A stretch of 64,000 nt of DNA from Pseudoduganella dura (GTDB lineage: Bacteria > Pseudomonadota > Gammaproteobacteria > Burkholderiales > Burkholderiaceae_D), in NCBI RefSeq assembly GCF_009727155.1, contig NZ_WNWM01000002.1:806001-870000 (forward strand), given 5' to 3'. Position numbers and translations under genes: made by a program. Below, piece by piece: positions 36,917-45,944 of this stretch (the first letter of the stretch is position 1; each line of letters opens with the position of its first letter). Below the pieces are notes generated by a model. It saw only the letters and a list, made by a program, of their open reading frames with translations. It was not told the DNA's origin and did not search any database.

Positions 36917-37762
36917 ATGGCGGGCCGCGATACCGTGCTCCCCGAAGGCCTCGTCTACCGGCTGGAAGGCCTGTCCGCCCGCCATGCGGGCGGCACGCGG
37001 GCGTACGCGCTGCAGGACATCTCGCTGGCCGTGCGCGCCGGCGAACAGCTCGCCCTGATCGGCCCTTCCGGCGCCGGCAAGACCACGCTGCTGGCCACAT
37101 TGTCGATCGGGCACGCGCCCGAGGGCGGCACGTTCGAGGCCTTCGGCACCGACCCATGGCGCCTGTCCGACCGCGAACGCCACAAGCTGCGCGCGCGGCA
37201 GTTCCTGGCACCGCAGACGCCGCCGCTGCCGCCCCGGCAGCGCGTCGTCACGGCGGTGCTGGCGGCGCGGCTGCCGGCATGGAGCCTGTGGCAGGCGCTG
37301 GTGTCGCTGGTGAAGCCGGCCGATCCGGAAGCGGCGTGGCGCGCCCTGTCGCGCTTCAACCTGGGCGACAAGCTGTATGCGCGCGTGGACCGGCTGTCCG
37401 GCGGCGAACGCCAGCGCTGCGGCCTGGCGCGGCTGCTGCTGTCGTCGGCGCAGGCGCTGCTGGTGGATGAACCGCTGTCCGCGCTCGATCCCGCGCTGTC
37501 GCAACTCACGCTGGCCACGCTGCAGCAGGAAGCGGCGGCGCGCAACGCGGCGCTCGTCTGCAGCCTGCACCAGGTGGAACTGGCGCTGGCGCACTTCCCC
37601 CGCATCGTCGCCCTGAAGGAAGGCCGCGTCGTGTTCGACCTGCCGCGCGACCAGGTCACGCAAGCGATGATCGATGAGCTGTACATGAACGAACATCCGC
37701 CGGCGAACGCGCCGCACCCGCACGACCTGCCGGCCAAGCTCGCCGTGGGCGCCTGCCTGTAA
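36917..37762 (+). CDS. PhnC-like ABC transporter ATP-binding protein
   Basis: This 281-residue ATPase energises the PhnD/PhnE-like importer. It has Walker A GPSGAGKT, signature LSGGERQRCGLARLLL, Walker B ALLVDEPLSALDP and the switch His in CSLHQVELA. Its ATG begins directly after the binding-protein stop codon (TAAATG), so translation is probably coupled. The region between Walker A and the signature carries a proline-rich QTPPLPPRQR segment at the Q-loop. A short His/Pro-rich tail (NEHPPANAPHPHDLP) ends the protein. Confidence 0.9.
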   Translation: MAGRDTVLPEGLVYRLEGLSARHAGGTRAYALQDISLAVRAGEQLALIGPSGAGKTTLLATLSIGHAPEGGTFEAFGTDPWRLSDRERHKLRARQFLAPQTPPLPPRQRVVTAVLAARLPAWSLWQALVSLVKPADPEAAWRALSRFNLGDKLYARVDRLSGGERQRCGLARLLLSSAQALLVDEPLSALDPALSQLTLATLQQEAAARNAALVCSLHQVELALAHFPRIVALKEGRVVFDLPRDQVTQAMIDELYMNEHPPANAPHPHDLPAKLAVGACL

Positions 37763-37775
37763 TTATCGAGATGTA

Positions 37776-38621
37776 ATGCAAAGCATTCCCGCCGCACCGT
37801 TTTCCGCGCGTCATCCCGATCCCGCCTGGCGCAGCCGTGTCACGTACACCGCCGTTGCGCTGCTGGTCCTGTGGCCGATGCTCGTTGCCAGCGAATTCAA
37901 GCCGGCGCTGCTGTTCGACGGCCAGAGCCTGTCGGCCACGGCGCGCTTCCTGGCCGATTTCCTGCCGCCGGCGCATTCGCCGGAATTCCTGCAGTTGCTG
38001 CTGCGCGAGACGTGGCAGACGGTGGCGATCGCCACGTCCGGCCTCACGCTGGCGCTGCTGGGCGCCATTCCCGCCACGCTGATCGTCACCGAGCGGCTGT
38101 CGATCTCGCGCCTGGGCACCGGCCGCATGGCATGGGGTTCGCGCATCGTGCGCCAGACCGTGCGCTGGCTGCTGGTGTTGCTGCGCAGCGTGCCGGAACT
38201 GGTGTGGGCGCTGCTGTTCGTGCGCATCATCGGGCTCGGCCCCACCGCCGGCGTGCTGGCCATCGCCCTCACCTACTGCGGCATGCTGGGCAAGGTCTAC
38301 GCGGAAATCCTCGAATCGTCCGAACGCCATGCCAGCGACACGCTGCTGGCCAACGGCGGTTCGCGCCTGAAGGCGTTGCTGTACGGGGCATTGCCCGAAT
38401 CGGCTTCCGAACTGGTGTCCTACACCGTGTACCGCTGGGAATGCGCGATCCGCGGCTCGGTCGTGATGGGCTTCGTCGGCGCCGGCGGCCTGGGCCAGCG
38501 GATGGACGAGTCGATGAAGATGCTGGCCGGCGGCGAGGTATCGGCCATGCTGCTGGTGTTCGTGCTGCTGGTCGCGGCCGCCGACATGGTGTCGAAACAG
38601 TTGAGGAGACGCCTCGGATGA
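37776..38621 (+). CDS. PhnE-like ABC transporter permease 1
   Basis: This 281-residue inner-membrane permease has about six helices. The cytoplasmic coupling loop is visible in ESASELVSYTVYRWECAIRG followed by FVGAGGLGQRM. It starts 13 bases after the ATPase gene and overlaps the second permease gene by four bases (ATGA). It belongs to the BPD_transp_1 family and with its neighbour would form the heterodimeric channel of the putative selenium importer. Confidence 0.9.
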   Translation: MQSIPAAPFSARHPDPAWRSRVTYTAVALLVLWPMLVASEFKPALLFDGQSLSATARFLADFLPPAHSPEFLQLLLRETWQTVAIATSGLTLALLGAIPATLIVTERLSISRLGTGRMAWGSRIVRQTVRWLLVLLRSVPELVWALLFVRIIGLGPTAGVLAIALTYCGMLGKVYAEILESSERHASDTLLANGGSRLKALLYGALPESASELVSYTVYRWECAIRGSVVMGFVGAGGLGQRMDESMKMLAGGEVSAMLLVFVLLVAAADMVSKQLRRRLG

Positions 38622-39412
38622 ACACGCAGAACATGCCTGCCGCGCCGCGGCGCCGCTGGTCGGGCACCGTCATGGCGCTGCTGCTGGCCGCGCTGGTCGT
38701 GGCCAGCTTCGCCAGCCTGCCGTTGCACTTCGCCGCCTTCTTCACGGCGGACGCGGTGGCGAGCGTGGCCGAATTCCTCGGCGGCTTCGCGCCGCCCGAG
38801 ACGGGCGCCGGGTTCCTGCGGAAGACGGCGGTCGCCACCGCCGAGACGCTGGCCATGTCGGCGGTGGGCACGCTGCTGGCCGTGGCCGCCGGCCTGCTGC
38901 TGGCGATTCCGGCCGCCGGGCGCTTCGGGCGGGCGCCGCGCGGCATCGTGCGCGCCGTGCTGAACGTGCTGCGTTCGATTCCCGAGCTGGTGTGGGCCTC
39001 GGTGCTGCTGATCGCGGCCGGCCTGGGCCCGTTCCCGGGGGCGCTGGCGCTTGGCGCGCATACCGCCGGCGTGCTGGGCCGGCTGTTCGCCGATGCGCTG
39101 GAAAACGCCACGCCGCTGCCCGAGCAAAGCCTGCGCACCAACGGCGCCGCGCCGATGGCGGCGTTTTTCTATGCCACGTTGCCCCAGACGCTGCCGCAAA
39201 TGCTGTCCTACACGCTGTACCGCTGGGAAAACAATATCCGCGCCGCGGCGATCCTCGGCGTGGTCGGCGCGGGCGGCCTGGGGCAGATGCTGAAATACCA
39301 CCTGTCGCTGTTCCAGATGCAGAAGGCCGCCACCGTGATCCTGGCAATGCTGCTGCTGGTTGCGCTGGTGGATGCCGCCAGTTTCTGGCTGCGGCGCAGC
39401 CTGACGAAGTAA
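38618..39412 (+). CDS. PhnE-like ABC transporter permease 2
   Basis: This 264-residue permease is homologous to the one before it, as shown by the shared LRSIPELVWA and TLPQMLSYTLYRWENNIRAA followed by VGAGGLGQML. It has about six hydrophobic segments. The ATG at 38618 overlaps the previous stop by four bases and follows GAGGAG, so the two subunits are made in step. Two tandem permeases with one PhnC and one PhnD are the norm for the phosphonate-type transporter family. Confidence 0.9.
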   Translation: MNTQNMPAAPRRRWSGTVMALLLAALVVASFASLPLHFAAFFTADAVASVAEFLGGFAPPETGAGFLRKTAVATAETLAMSAVGTLLAVAAGLLLAIPAAGRFGRAPRGIVRAVLNVLRSIPELVWASVLLIAAGLGPFPGALALGAHTAGVLGRLFADALENATPLPEQSLRTNGAAPMAAFFYATLPQTLPQMLSYTLYRWENNIRAAAILGVVGAGGLGQMLKYHLSLFQMQKAATVILAMLLLVALVDAASFWLRRSLTK

Positions 39413-39431
39413 GCCCCTCCACAAGGAATCC

Positions 39432-40112
39432 ATGCTGGAACTGCGCAACCTGAGCAAATCGTACGCGGGCGGACGCCCGGTACTGTCAAGCCTGTCATAC
39501 CGTTTCGAGGCCGGCGAGTTCGTCGCGATCATGGGCGACTCCGGCGTGGGCAAGTCGACGCTGCTGAACCTGGTGGCCGGCCTGGACCACCCCGATCCGG
39601 GCCCGGACGCGCCGATCCTGGTGGACGGCATCGCGATGGCATCGCTCGATGACGATGCCGCCACCCGCCTGCGCCGCCAGCGCATGGGGTTCGTTTTCCA
39701 GGCATTCCACGTGCTTCCGCATCTCACCCTGCTGCAGAACGTGGCGCTGCCACTGCTGCTGAACGGCATGCCGCAGGGGCGCGCGGGCGAAATGCTGGCC
39801 GCCGTGGGCCTGGGCGGGCGCGAGCACGGCTATCCCCACGAACTTTCGGGCGGCGAAATGCAGCGCGTGGCGATCGCCCGCGCGCTGGTGCACCGCCCCG
39901 CGCTGGTGCTGGCCGACGAACCCACCGGCAATCTCGATCCCGATACCGCCCACGCGGTGCTGGAAGTGCTGCGCACCGAAATCCGCGCCAGCGGTGCATG
40001 CGCGATCATGGTCACCCACTCGGAAGCCGCGGCCGCCATGGCCGATCGCACTCTCATCCTTACCCGTGCTGGATTGCAAAACGCAACGGCTGTCAAGCCG
40101 TTGCGTCATTAA
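39432..40112 (+). CDS. LolD/MacB-type ABC ATP-binding protein without a permease partner
   Basis: This 226-residue ATPase has Walker A GDSGVGKST, the LolD/MacB-like RRQRMGFVFQAFHVLPHLTL Q-loop segment, signature LSGGEMQRVAIARAL, Walker B LVLADEPTGNLDP and switch MVTHS. It lies 19 bases after the second permease gene, so it appears to be the last gene of the operon. Proteins of this type normally pair with an FtsX-like permease, but none follows: the next gene is a small helix-turn-helix protein. It may serve a permease elsewhere, or act as a second ATPase for the same importer. Its 3' end overlaps a strong hairpin. Confidence 0.87.
   Translation: MLELRNLSKSYAGGRPVLSSLSYRFEAGEFVAIMGDSGVGKSTLLNLVAGLDHPDPGPDAPILVDGIAMASLDDDAATRLRRQRMGFVFQAFHVLPHLTLLQNVALPLLLNGMPQGRAGEMLAAVGLGGREHGYPHELSGGEMQRVAIARALVHRPALVLADEPTGNLDPDTAHAVLEVLRTEIRASGACAIMVTHSEAAAAMADRTLILTRAGLQNATAVKPLRH
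40081..40106 (+). terminator. Hairpin at the end of the transporter operon
   Basis: A perfect 11-bp stem, ACGCAACGGCT (40081-40091) with AGCCGTTGCGT (40096-40106), with loop GTCA, lies inside the last codons of the ATPase gene. T-rich sequence begins only about 20 bases later, so its strength as a terminator is uncertain. Confidence 0.55.
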
Positions 40113-40253
40113 GACGTCATATTTTCTCTATAAGACGCGCGCTTTTTTTTATAACCGTAGTATGATTTATGTAACTTGCTTGGTTATTAATAATCTTACA
40201 TTTTCCGACAAGCCACACGCCTGTTCACGCATTTCTTTTGAGGGAGGAGCAAA

Positions 40254-40541
40254 ATGAGCGTAAGGCAAAAAAAGCTGGAGTTAATTGAAGCGATGAATCG
40301 GGCGCGGGCACTGGAACCCTCCAGCTTCGTGCCGAACAAGCTGCTCGATACGCTGATCGAACGATTGAACCTGAAAAACGACGCCGAGCTGTGCCGGGTG
40401 CTCGAGGTGCAACCGCCCATCATCAGCAAGATCCGGCACCGCAAGCTGGCCGTTGGCGCAACGATCCTGCTACGGATGCACGAGAAATCGGAGCTGAGCA
40501 TTCGCGAACTGAAAGAACTCACGAATGCGTCGGTGCACTGA
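40254..40541 (+). CDS. Small helix-turn-helix protein of unknown role
   Basis: This 95-residue protein contains a Cro/C1-like helix-turn-helix (LKNDAELCRVLEVQPPIISK followed by IRHRKLAVGATILLRMHE). It has a strong ribosome site, AGGGAGGAG, four bases before the ATG. The upstream 130 bases are strikingly AT-rich for this genome (for example TTATTAATAATCTTACATTT), which suggests a strong or silenced promoter. No partner toxin or phage gene adjoins. It resembles small HTH proteins common in this bacterial family; its targets are unknown. Confidence 0.78.
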   Translation: MSVRQKKLELIEAMNRARALEPSSFVPNKLLDTLIERLNLKNDAELCRVLEVQPPIISKIRHRKLAVGATILLRMHEKSELSIRELKELTNASVH

Positions 40542-40768
40542 CGGTGCAATGCCTGGCGCCGGCATCGCATTCCCGGCGCCCTTCTTCTTCCCGCAGCAAT
40601 ACTCCTCGCATTAAAGCCTCCCCAAGCGTTTCCCCCGGTTTTCCTCCTCGGCCTCGGTAAAGTTCCCGTTACGCGTCTCACTTTCGAGAGATGCCGCCCT
40701 CTCCTGCCCGCCCTACACTGGTGAGCCACCAGTGCATCGCACGCCTGCCGTTTCCGGAGGGTACCGCA

Positions 40769-42034
40769 ATGTCCGAGCCGTTCCGCCCGCCTTTTCGCCC
40801 GCCTTTTTGTTATCCACCGTGCCTGGCCGCCCTGTTCTCGCAGTTCCCGCGATTGTCGCGGTTCTTGTGCTTCCTTTTCGTGGCCGCTCTCCTGATGTTA
40901 TTCGCCGGTTGCGACCGGGCCGGCGGCCAGGCGCCCGCCGCCGGCGCGCCGCCGCCGGCTCCCGTGTCCGCCGCCACTGTCATTGAAAAAGAGATCGTCG
41001 AAACGCAGGAGTTTTCCGGCCGCCTGGAAGCGGTCGAGCGGGTCGAGATCCGGCCGCGCGTGCCCGGCTATATCACGGCCGTGCACTTCACACCCGGCGC
41101 GCTGGTGAAAAAGGGCCAGCCGCTGTTTTCGATCGATCCGCGCCCGTACCAAGCCGAACTCGAACGGGCCGAAGCGAACGTGAATTCGGCGCGCGCCCGC
41201 GCCGACCTGGCCGGCGTGGAACTGGAACGGGCCGGGCGGCTGCTGGAAGACCGGGCGATCGCCCGCCGCGAGTTCGACGAGCGGGCGGCCGCGCAAAAAG
41301 ACCTGCAGGCCGCCGCCCGGTCGGCCCGGGCCGAAGTGGAAACGGCGCGGCTCAATCTCGGCTATACACGCGTGACGTCGCCGATCGACGGCCGCGCCAG
41401 CAAGGCCGAGATCACCGTGGGCAACCTGGTCGACGGGAGCGCGGTGCTGACCTCGGTCGTATCGACCGACCGGATCTACGCCAGCTTCGATGGCGACGAG
41501 GATACGTACCTGCGCGTGCGCGCCCGTGTCCGTACGGGTGCCCGCGACGATGAATCCGTGCCGGTTCGCATCGGCCTGGCCAACGAAACGGGCTTCCCGC
41601 ACGAAGGCAGGCTGGAGTTCGTCGACAACCGGCTCGACCCGGCCACGGGGAGCGTGCGGATGCGCGCCACGTTCGCCAACAAGGATGGCACGCTGGTGCC
41701 GGGGCTGTTCGCCCGCGTGCAGCTGTCCGGCGGCACGCGCACCGGCGGCGCGGCGCGCGCCCTGCTCATCCACGACCGTGCCGTGAGCACCGACCAGGAC
41801 CGGAAGTTCGTCTTCGTGATCGGCAAGGACGGCAAGGCCGAATACCGGCCGGTGGTGCTCGGCCCGGCCGCGGATGGCCTGCGCATCGTGCGCAAGGGCC
41901 TGGCCCCGGGCGAGAAGATCGTGGTGGGCGGCCTGCAGCGGGTGCGCCCCGGCGCCCCGCTGCAACCGAAGCTCGTGCCGATGGAGCCCCCCGACGCGCC
42001 CGCCCAGGCCGGCGCGCAGGCGAAAGCGGGATGA
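40769..42034 (+). CDS. RND efflux periplasmic adaptor (AcrA/MexE-like lipoprotein)
   Basis: This 421-residue adaptor has an unusually long Pro/Phe-rich N-terminus before its membrane segment. A lipobox LLMLFAGC directs lipid attachment at the inner membrane. The lipoyl/hairpin architecture is seen in RVEIRPRVPGYITAVHFTPG, the coiled-coil EANVNSARARADLAGVELER, and YTRVTSPIDGRASKAEITVG. The start at 40769 follows CCGGAGGG. It ends three bases before the pump gene. It would bridge the pump to an outer-membrane channel encoded elsewhere. Confidence 0.91.
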   Translation: MSEPFRPPFRPPFCYPPCLAALFSQFPRLSRFLCFLFVAALLMLFAGCDRAGGQAPAAGAPPPAPVSAATVIEKEIVETQEFSGRLEAVERVEIRPRVPGYITAVHFTPGALVKKGQPLFSIDPRPYQAELERAEANVNSARARADLAGVELERAGRLLEDRAIARREFDERAAAQKDLQAAARSARAEVETARLNLGYTRVTSPIDGRASKAEITVGNLVDGSAVLTSVVSTDRIYASFDGDEDTYLRVRARVRTGARDDESVPVRIGLANETGFPHEGRLEFVDNRLDPATGSVRMRATFANKDGTLVPGLFARVQLSGGTRTGGAARALLIHDRAVSTDQDRKFVFVIGKDGKAEYRPVVLGPAADGLRIVRKGLAPGEKIVVGGLQRVRPGAPLQPKLVPMEPPDAPAQAGAQAKAG

Positions 42035-42037
42035 GCC

Positions 42038-45000
42038 ATGAACTTCCCCCGCTTCTTCGTCGACAAGCCGATCTTCGCCGCCGTGCTGTCGATCATCATC
42101 TTCGTGGCCGGCCTGATCTCGATCGCCCGGCTGCCGGTTTCCGAATACCCGGAAGTGGTGCCGCCCTCGGTCGTGGTGCGGGCCCAGTATCCGGGCGCGA
42201 ACCCGAAGGTGATCGCCGAGACGGTCGCCGCGCCGCTGGAAGAACAGATCAACGGCGTCGAGCACATGCTGTACATGGACTCCAAGGCCACGTCGGATGG
42301 CGCGCTGGCGCTGACCGTCACGTTCAAGGTGGGCACCAACGTGGAGCAGGCCGAAACGCAGGTGCAGAACCGCGTGCAGCGCGCGCTGCCCAGGCTGCCC
42401 GAGGAAGTGCAGCAGATCGGCGTGACCACGGCCAAGTCGTCGCCGAACCTGACGATGGTGGCCCACCTGGTATCGCCGAAAGGCCGCTACGACGACGTCT
42501 ACCTGCGCAATTACGCGGTGCTGAACGTGAAGGACCAGCTGTCGCGCATTCCCGGCATGGGCGAGGTGATCCTGTTCGGCGCCGGCGACTACGCGATGCG
42601 GGTGTGGATCGATCCGCAGAAGCTGGCCGCGCGCGGCATGACGGCGGCCGACGTGGTCGACGCGATCCGCGAGCAGAACGTGCAGGTGGCGGCCGGCGTG
42701 GTCGGCGCGTCGCCCACCAGGGGCGCGCAGTTCCAGCTCACCGTGAACACGACCGGGCGCCTGAAGACGGTCGACGACTTCGGCGCGATCATCGTGCGCA
42801 CCAATGCCGACGGCGCGGTAACGCTGCTGCGCGACGTGGCGCGTGTCGAACTGGGCTCGAACTCGTATGCGCTGCGCTCGCTGCTGAACAACAAGTCGGC
42901 CGCCGCGATCGGCATCTTCGAGGCGCCCGGCGCCAATGCGCTGCAGCTGTCGGAAGACGTGCGCGCCACGCTGGCCGCCCTGGAAAAGGATTTTCCCGAG
43001 GACGTGGCATGGCAGATCGTCTACGACCCCACGCAGTTCGTGCGCGAATCGATCAATGCCGTGATCCACACGCTGCTCGAGGCGGTGGCGCTGGTGGTGC
43101 TGGTGGTAATCGTGTTCCTGCAGACATGGCGGGCATCGATCATCCCGCTGCTGGCGGTGCCGGTATCGATCGTGGGCACGTTCGCCGTGATGATGCTGTT
43201 CGGCTTCTCGATCAACACCCTGTCGCTGTTCGGCCTCGTGCTGGCGATCGGCATCGTGGTGGACGATGCCATCGTCGTCGTCGAGAACGTGGAGCGCAAC
43301 ATCGCCGCCGGGGGGTCGCCGCACGATGCCACGATCCAGGCGATGAAGGAGGTGTCCGGCCCGATCGTGGCGATCGCGCTGGTGCTGTGCGCCGTGTTCG
43401 TGCCGATCGCCTTCGTGTCCGGCCTGACGGGCCAGTTCTACCGCCAGTTCGCGCTGACGATCGCGATCTCCACCGTGATCTCGGCACTGTGCTCGCTGAC
43501 GCTGGCACCGGCATTGTCCGCCGCGCTGCTGCGCGCGCACGACGCGCCGAAGGACAGGCTGACACGTGCGATGGACAAGGTGCTGGGTCCGTTCTTCGGC
43601 TGGTTCAACCGCTTCTTCGGCCGCGCATCGGCATCGTATGGCCGCGGCGTGAAGGCCGTGATGGCACGCAAGAGCCTGGGGATCGGCGTCTACCTCGCGT
43701 TGACGGTGGCCGCCGTGTTCGTGTTCCGCGCGGTGCCGTCCGGCTTCGTGCCGCAGCAGGACAAGCAGTACCTGGTCGGCTTCGCCCAATTGCCGGACGC
43801 CGCATCGCTGGACCGCACCGATGCCGTCATCCGCCGCATGTCGGCGATCGCCAGGGAGGTGCCGGGCGTGCTCGATTCGGTCGCGTTCCCCGGCCTCTCG
43901 ATCAACGGGTTCACCAACGCGCCGAACGCCGGCATCGTGTTCATCGGGCTGAAGCCGTTCGGCGAGCGCAAATCGGCCGAGCTGTCGGGCAACGGCATCG
44001 CGGCGGAGGTCAACAAGCGCATGGGCGCGATCGAGGATGCGTTCATCATGGTGTTTCCGCCGCCGCCCGTCAACGGGCTGGGCACGATCGGCGGCTTCAA
44101 GCTGATGATCGAGGACCGCGGCAACCTGGGCTACGACGCGCTGTACCAGGCCACGCAGGCCCTGCAGGCGAAGGCGTGGCAGGCGCCGCGGCTGGCCGGC
44201 GTGTTCTCCAGCTACCAGATCAACGTGCCGCAACTGTTCGCCGACGTGGACCGTACCCGCGCCAAGCAGCTCGGCGTGCCGCTTCAGACCGTGTACCAGA
44301 CCCTGCAGATCAACCTGGGTTCGCTGTACGTCAACGACTTCAACCAGTTCGGCCGCACCTACCAGGTGGTGGTGCAGGCCGACGCGCCGTTCCGCTCGCA
44401 GCCCGAACAGATCGCGCAGCTGAAGGTGCGCAACGACAAGGGCGAGATGATCCCGCTGTCGTCGCTGATGCGCATCTCCGACACGTATGGCCCGGACATG
44501 GTGAACCGCTACAACGCCTACCTGGCGGCGGACATCAGCGGCGGCCCCGCCCCCGGCGTGTCGTCGGGCCAGGCGCAGGAAGCGATGACGGCGCTGGCGC
44601 GCGAAGTACTGCCGAAAGGGATCGTGTTCGAATGGACGGACCTGACGTACCAGGAGATCCTGTCCGGGAACACGATGGTGTTCGTGTTCCCGCTGTGCGT
44701 GCTGCTGGTGTTCCTGGTGCTGGCCGCGCAATACGAAAGCTGGACGCTGCCGCTGGCCGTGATCCTGATCGTGCCGATGTCGATCCTGTGCGCCCTGCTC
44801 GGCGTGAAGCTCACCGGCGGCGACAACAACGTGTTCACGCAGATCGCCCTGTTCGTGCTGGTGGGCCTGGCCTCCAAGAACGCGATCCTGATCGTGGAAT
44901 TCGCCCGCGAGCTGGAAGACCATGGCCGTACCGTCGTGGAGGCGGCACTGGAAGCGTGCCGGCTGCGGCTGAGGCCGATCCTGATGACATCGATCGCCTT

Positions 45001-45256
45001 CATCATGGGCGTGCTGCCGCTGGTGTTTTCCAGCGGTGCCGGCGCCGAGATGCGGCATGCGATGGGCGTGGCCGTGTTCGCCGGCATGCTGGGCGTGACG
45101 TTCTTCGGGCTGTTCCTCACGCCGCTGTTCTACGTGATCCTGCGCACGCTCGCGCTGCGCATTTCCGGCACGCCGCACAGGCGGCACCATGCGGATACGG
45201 GACTGGGCGGGGCTGGGGATCCGGGCGGTGGCGAGGCGCCGTCGCATGCGCCGTGA
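42038..45256 (+). CDS. RND multidrug efflux pump, HAE1 family (AcrB/MexF-like)
   Basis: This 1072-residue inner-membrane proton antiporter has the full RND layout: a first helix (FAAVLSIIIFVAGLISI), two large periplasmic loops and about 12 helices. The proton-relay aspartates are intact in GIVVDDAIVVVENVERN. The opening MNFPRFFVDKPIFAAVLSII is typical of MexF/OqxB-like pumps. It follows the adaptor gene by three bases. Neither an OprM-type channel nor a dedicated regulator gene adjoins. The C-terminal tail after the last helix is Gly/His-rich. Substrates are unknown; chloramphenicol/quinolone-type drugs are typical for the subfamily. Confidence 0.94.
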   Translation: MNFPRFFVDKPIFAAVLSIIIFVAGLISIARLPVSEYPEVVPPSVVVRAQYPGANPKVIAETVAAPLEEQINGVEHMLYMDSKATSDGALALTVTFKVGTNVEQAETQVQNRVQRALPRLPEEVQQIGVTTAKSSPNLTMVAHLVSPKGRYDDVYLRNYAVLNVKDQLSRIPGMGEVILFGAGDYAMRVWIDPQKLAARGMTAADVVDAIREQNVQVAAGVVGASPTRGAQFQLTVNTTGRLKTVDDFGAIIVRTNADGAVTLLRDVARVELGSNSYALRSLLNNKSAAAIGIFEAPGANALQLSEDVRATLAALEKDFPEDVAWQIVYDPTQFVRESINAVIHTLLEAVALVVLVVIVFLQTWRASIIPLLAVPVSIVGTFAVMMLFGFSINTLSLFGLVLAIGIVVDDAIVVVENVERNIAAGGSPHDATIQAMKEVSGPIVAIALVLCAVFVPIAFVSGLTGQFYRQFALTIAISTVISALCSLTLAPALSAALLRAHDAPKDRLTRAMDKVLGPFFGWFNRFFGRASASYGRGVKAVMARKSLGIGVYLALTVAAVFVFRAVPSGFVPQQDKQYLVGFAQLPDAASLDRTDAVIRRMSAIAREVPGVLDSVAFPGLSINGFTNAPNAGIVFIGLKPFGERKSAELSGNGIAAEVNKRMGAIEDAFIMVFPPPPVNGLGTIGGFKLMIEDRGNLGYDALYQATQALQAKAWQAPRLAGVFSSYQINVPQLFADVDRTRAKQLGVPLQTVYQTLQINLGSLYVNDFNQFGRTYQVVVQADAPFRSQPEQIAQLKVRNDKGEMIPLSSLMRISDTYGPDMVNRYNAYLAADISGGPAPGVSSGQAQEAMTALAREVLPKGIVFEWTDLTYQEILSGNTMVFVFPLCVLLVFLVLAAQYESWTLPLAVILIVPMSILCALLGVKLTGGDNNVFTQIALFVLVGLASKNAILIVEFARELEDHGRTVVEAALEACRLRLRPILMTSIAFIMGVLPLVFSSGAGAEMRHAMGVAVFAGMLGVTFFGLFLTPLFYVILRTLALRISGTPHRRHHADTGLGGAGDPGGGEAPSHAP

Positions 45257-45355
45257 CGCTTCGATACGGAAAAATCGCCGTCGGGCAGGCGCGGTATTTG
45301 CGGGTCGATTCCCGAGTCAAATCCTTCCCATCAAAACAATAGCGAGGTCCGGGCA

Positions 45356-45697
45356 ATGACGAAATTTCTTGTCTCGTTTCCAGCGAGCGCCATGGATGTT
45401 CCCGACGAGGAAATGACGGCAGTCGCCGAGGCGTCGCATGCGGTGATCAGGGAAGCCAAAGCGGCCGGGATCTATGTTTTCGGCGGCGGGATCAACAGCG
45501 GCATCGCTCCACTGATGGTGGCCGCCGACGGGAAGTGCACCAACGAGACCTACCGGGAGACCAGGGAGCTCGACGGAGGGTTTTGTGTGCTTGAGCTGCC
45601 ATCCAGGGCAAGCGCTGTCGTCTGGGCGGCTAAAATCGCCAGGGCCTGCCGCTGCGCGCAGGAGCTTCGCGAGTTCCACTTCGACGTCGAAAGCTGA
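45356..45697 (+). CDS. YCII-like small protein
   Basis: This 113-residue protein resembles the YCII/DGPF domain family: it has the start TKFLVSFPASAMDVPDEEMT, a central KAAGIYVFGGGINSG and the C-terminal segment VLELPSRASAVVWAAKIARA with a Cys-Arg-Cys. The fold is a ferredoxin-like dimer, and no function is assigned to most members. Codon use is less GC-biased than in its neighbours. The start follows AGCGAGG. It lies 99 bases after the pump gene but probably has its own promoter. Confidence 0.7.
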   Translation: MTKFLVSFPASAMDVPDEEMTAVAEASHAVIREAKAAGIYVFGGGINSGIAPLMVAADGKCTNETYRETRELDGGFCVLELPSRASAVVWAAKIARACRCAQELREFHFDVES

Positions 45698-45944
45698 CCC
45701 CACCTGCACCAGCCTCAGCTCGAGGGGGCCTTGTTTGAAATCGCCTGCCGGGATAGCAGCACCACTATCCTGATCAACCTGCCCGAGCAAGCCGCTCGCG
45801 CCTTCATATCGAGGTTCCCCGACACCAGGCCTTTGGCGGCTGCCCGTATTTCACCCGGGTAGAAGGAAAACCCGGCCCCGGCTGCCGACCGCGCGGCCAA
45901 AAGCAATCGTCCCGGCCTGCGGTTCGCCTGCGTTCGACCAGCGA

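Noticed and set aside
40898..45247. A 1449-codon open frame on the minus strand opposite the RND efflux genes
   Set aside because: It has the same low-complexity His/Arg/Gln composition and no recognisable motif; the + strand carries clear adaptor and pump proteins.
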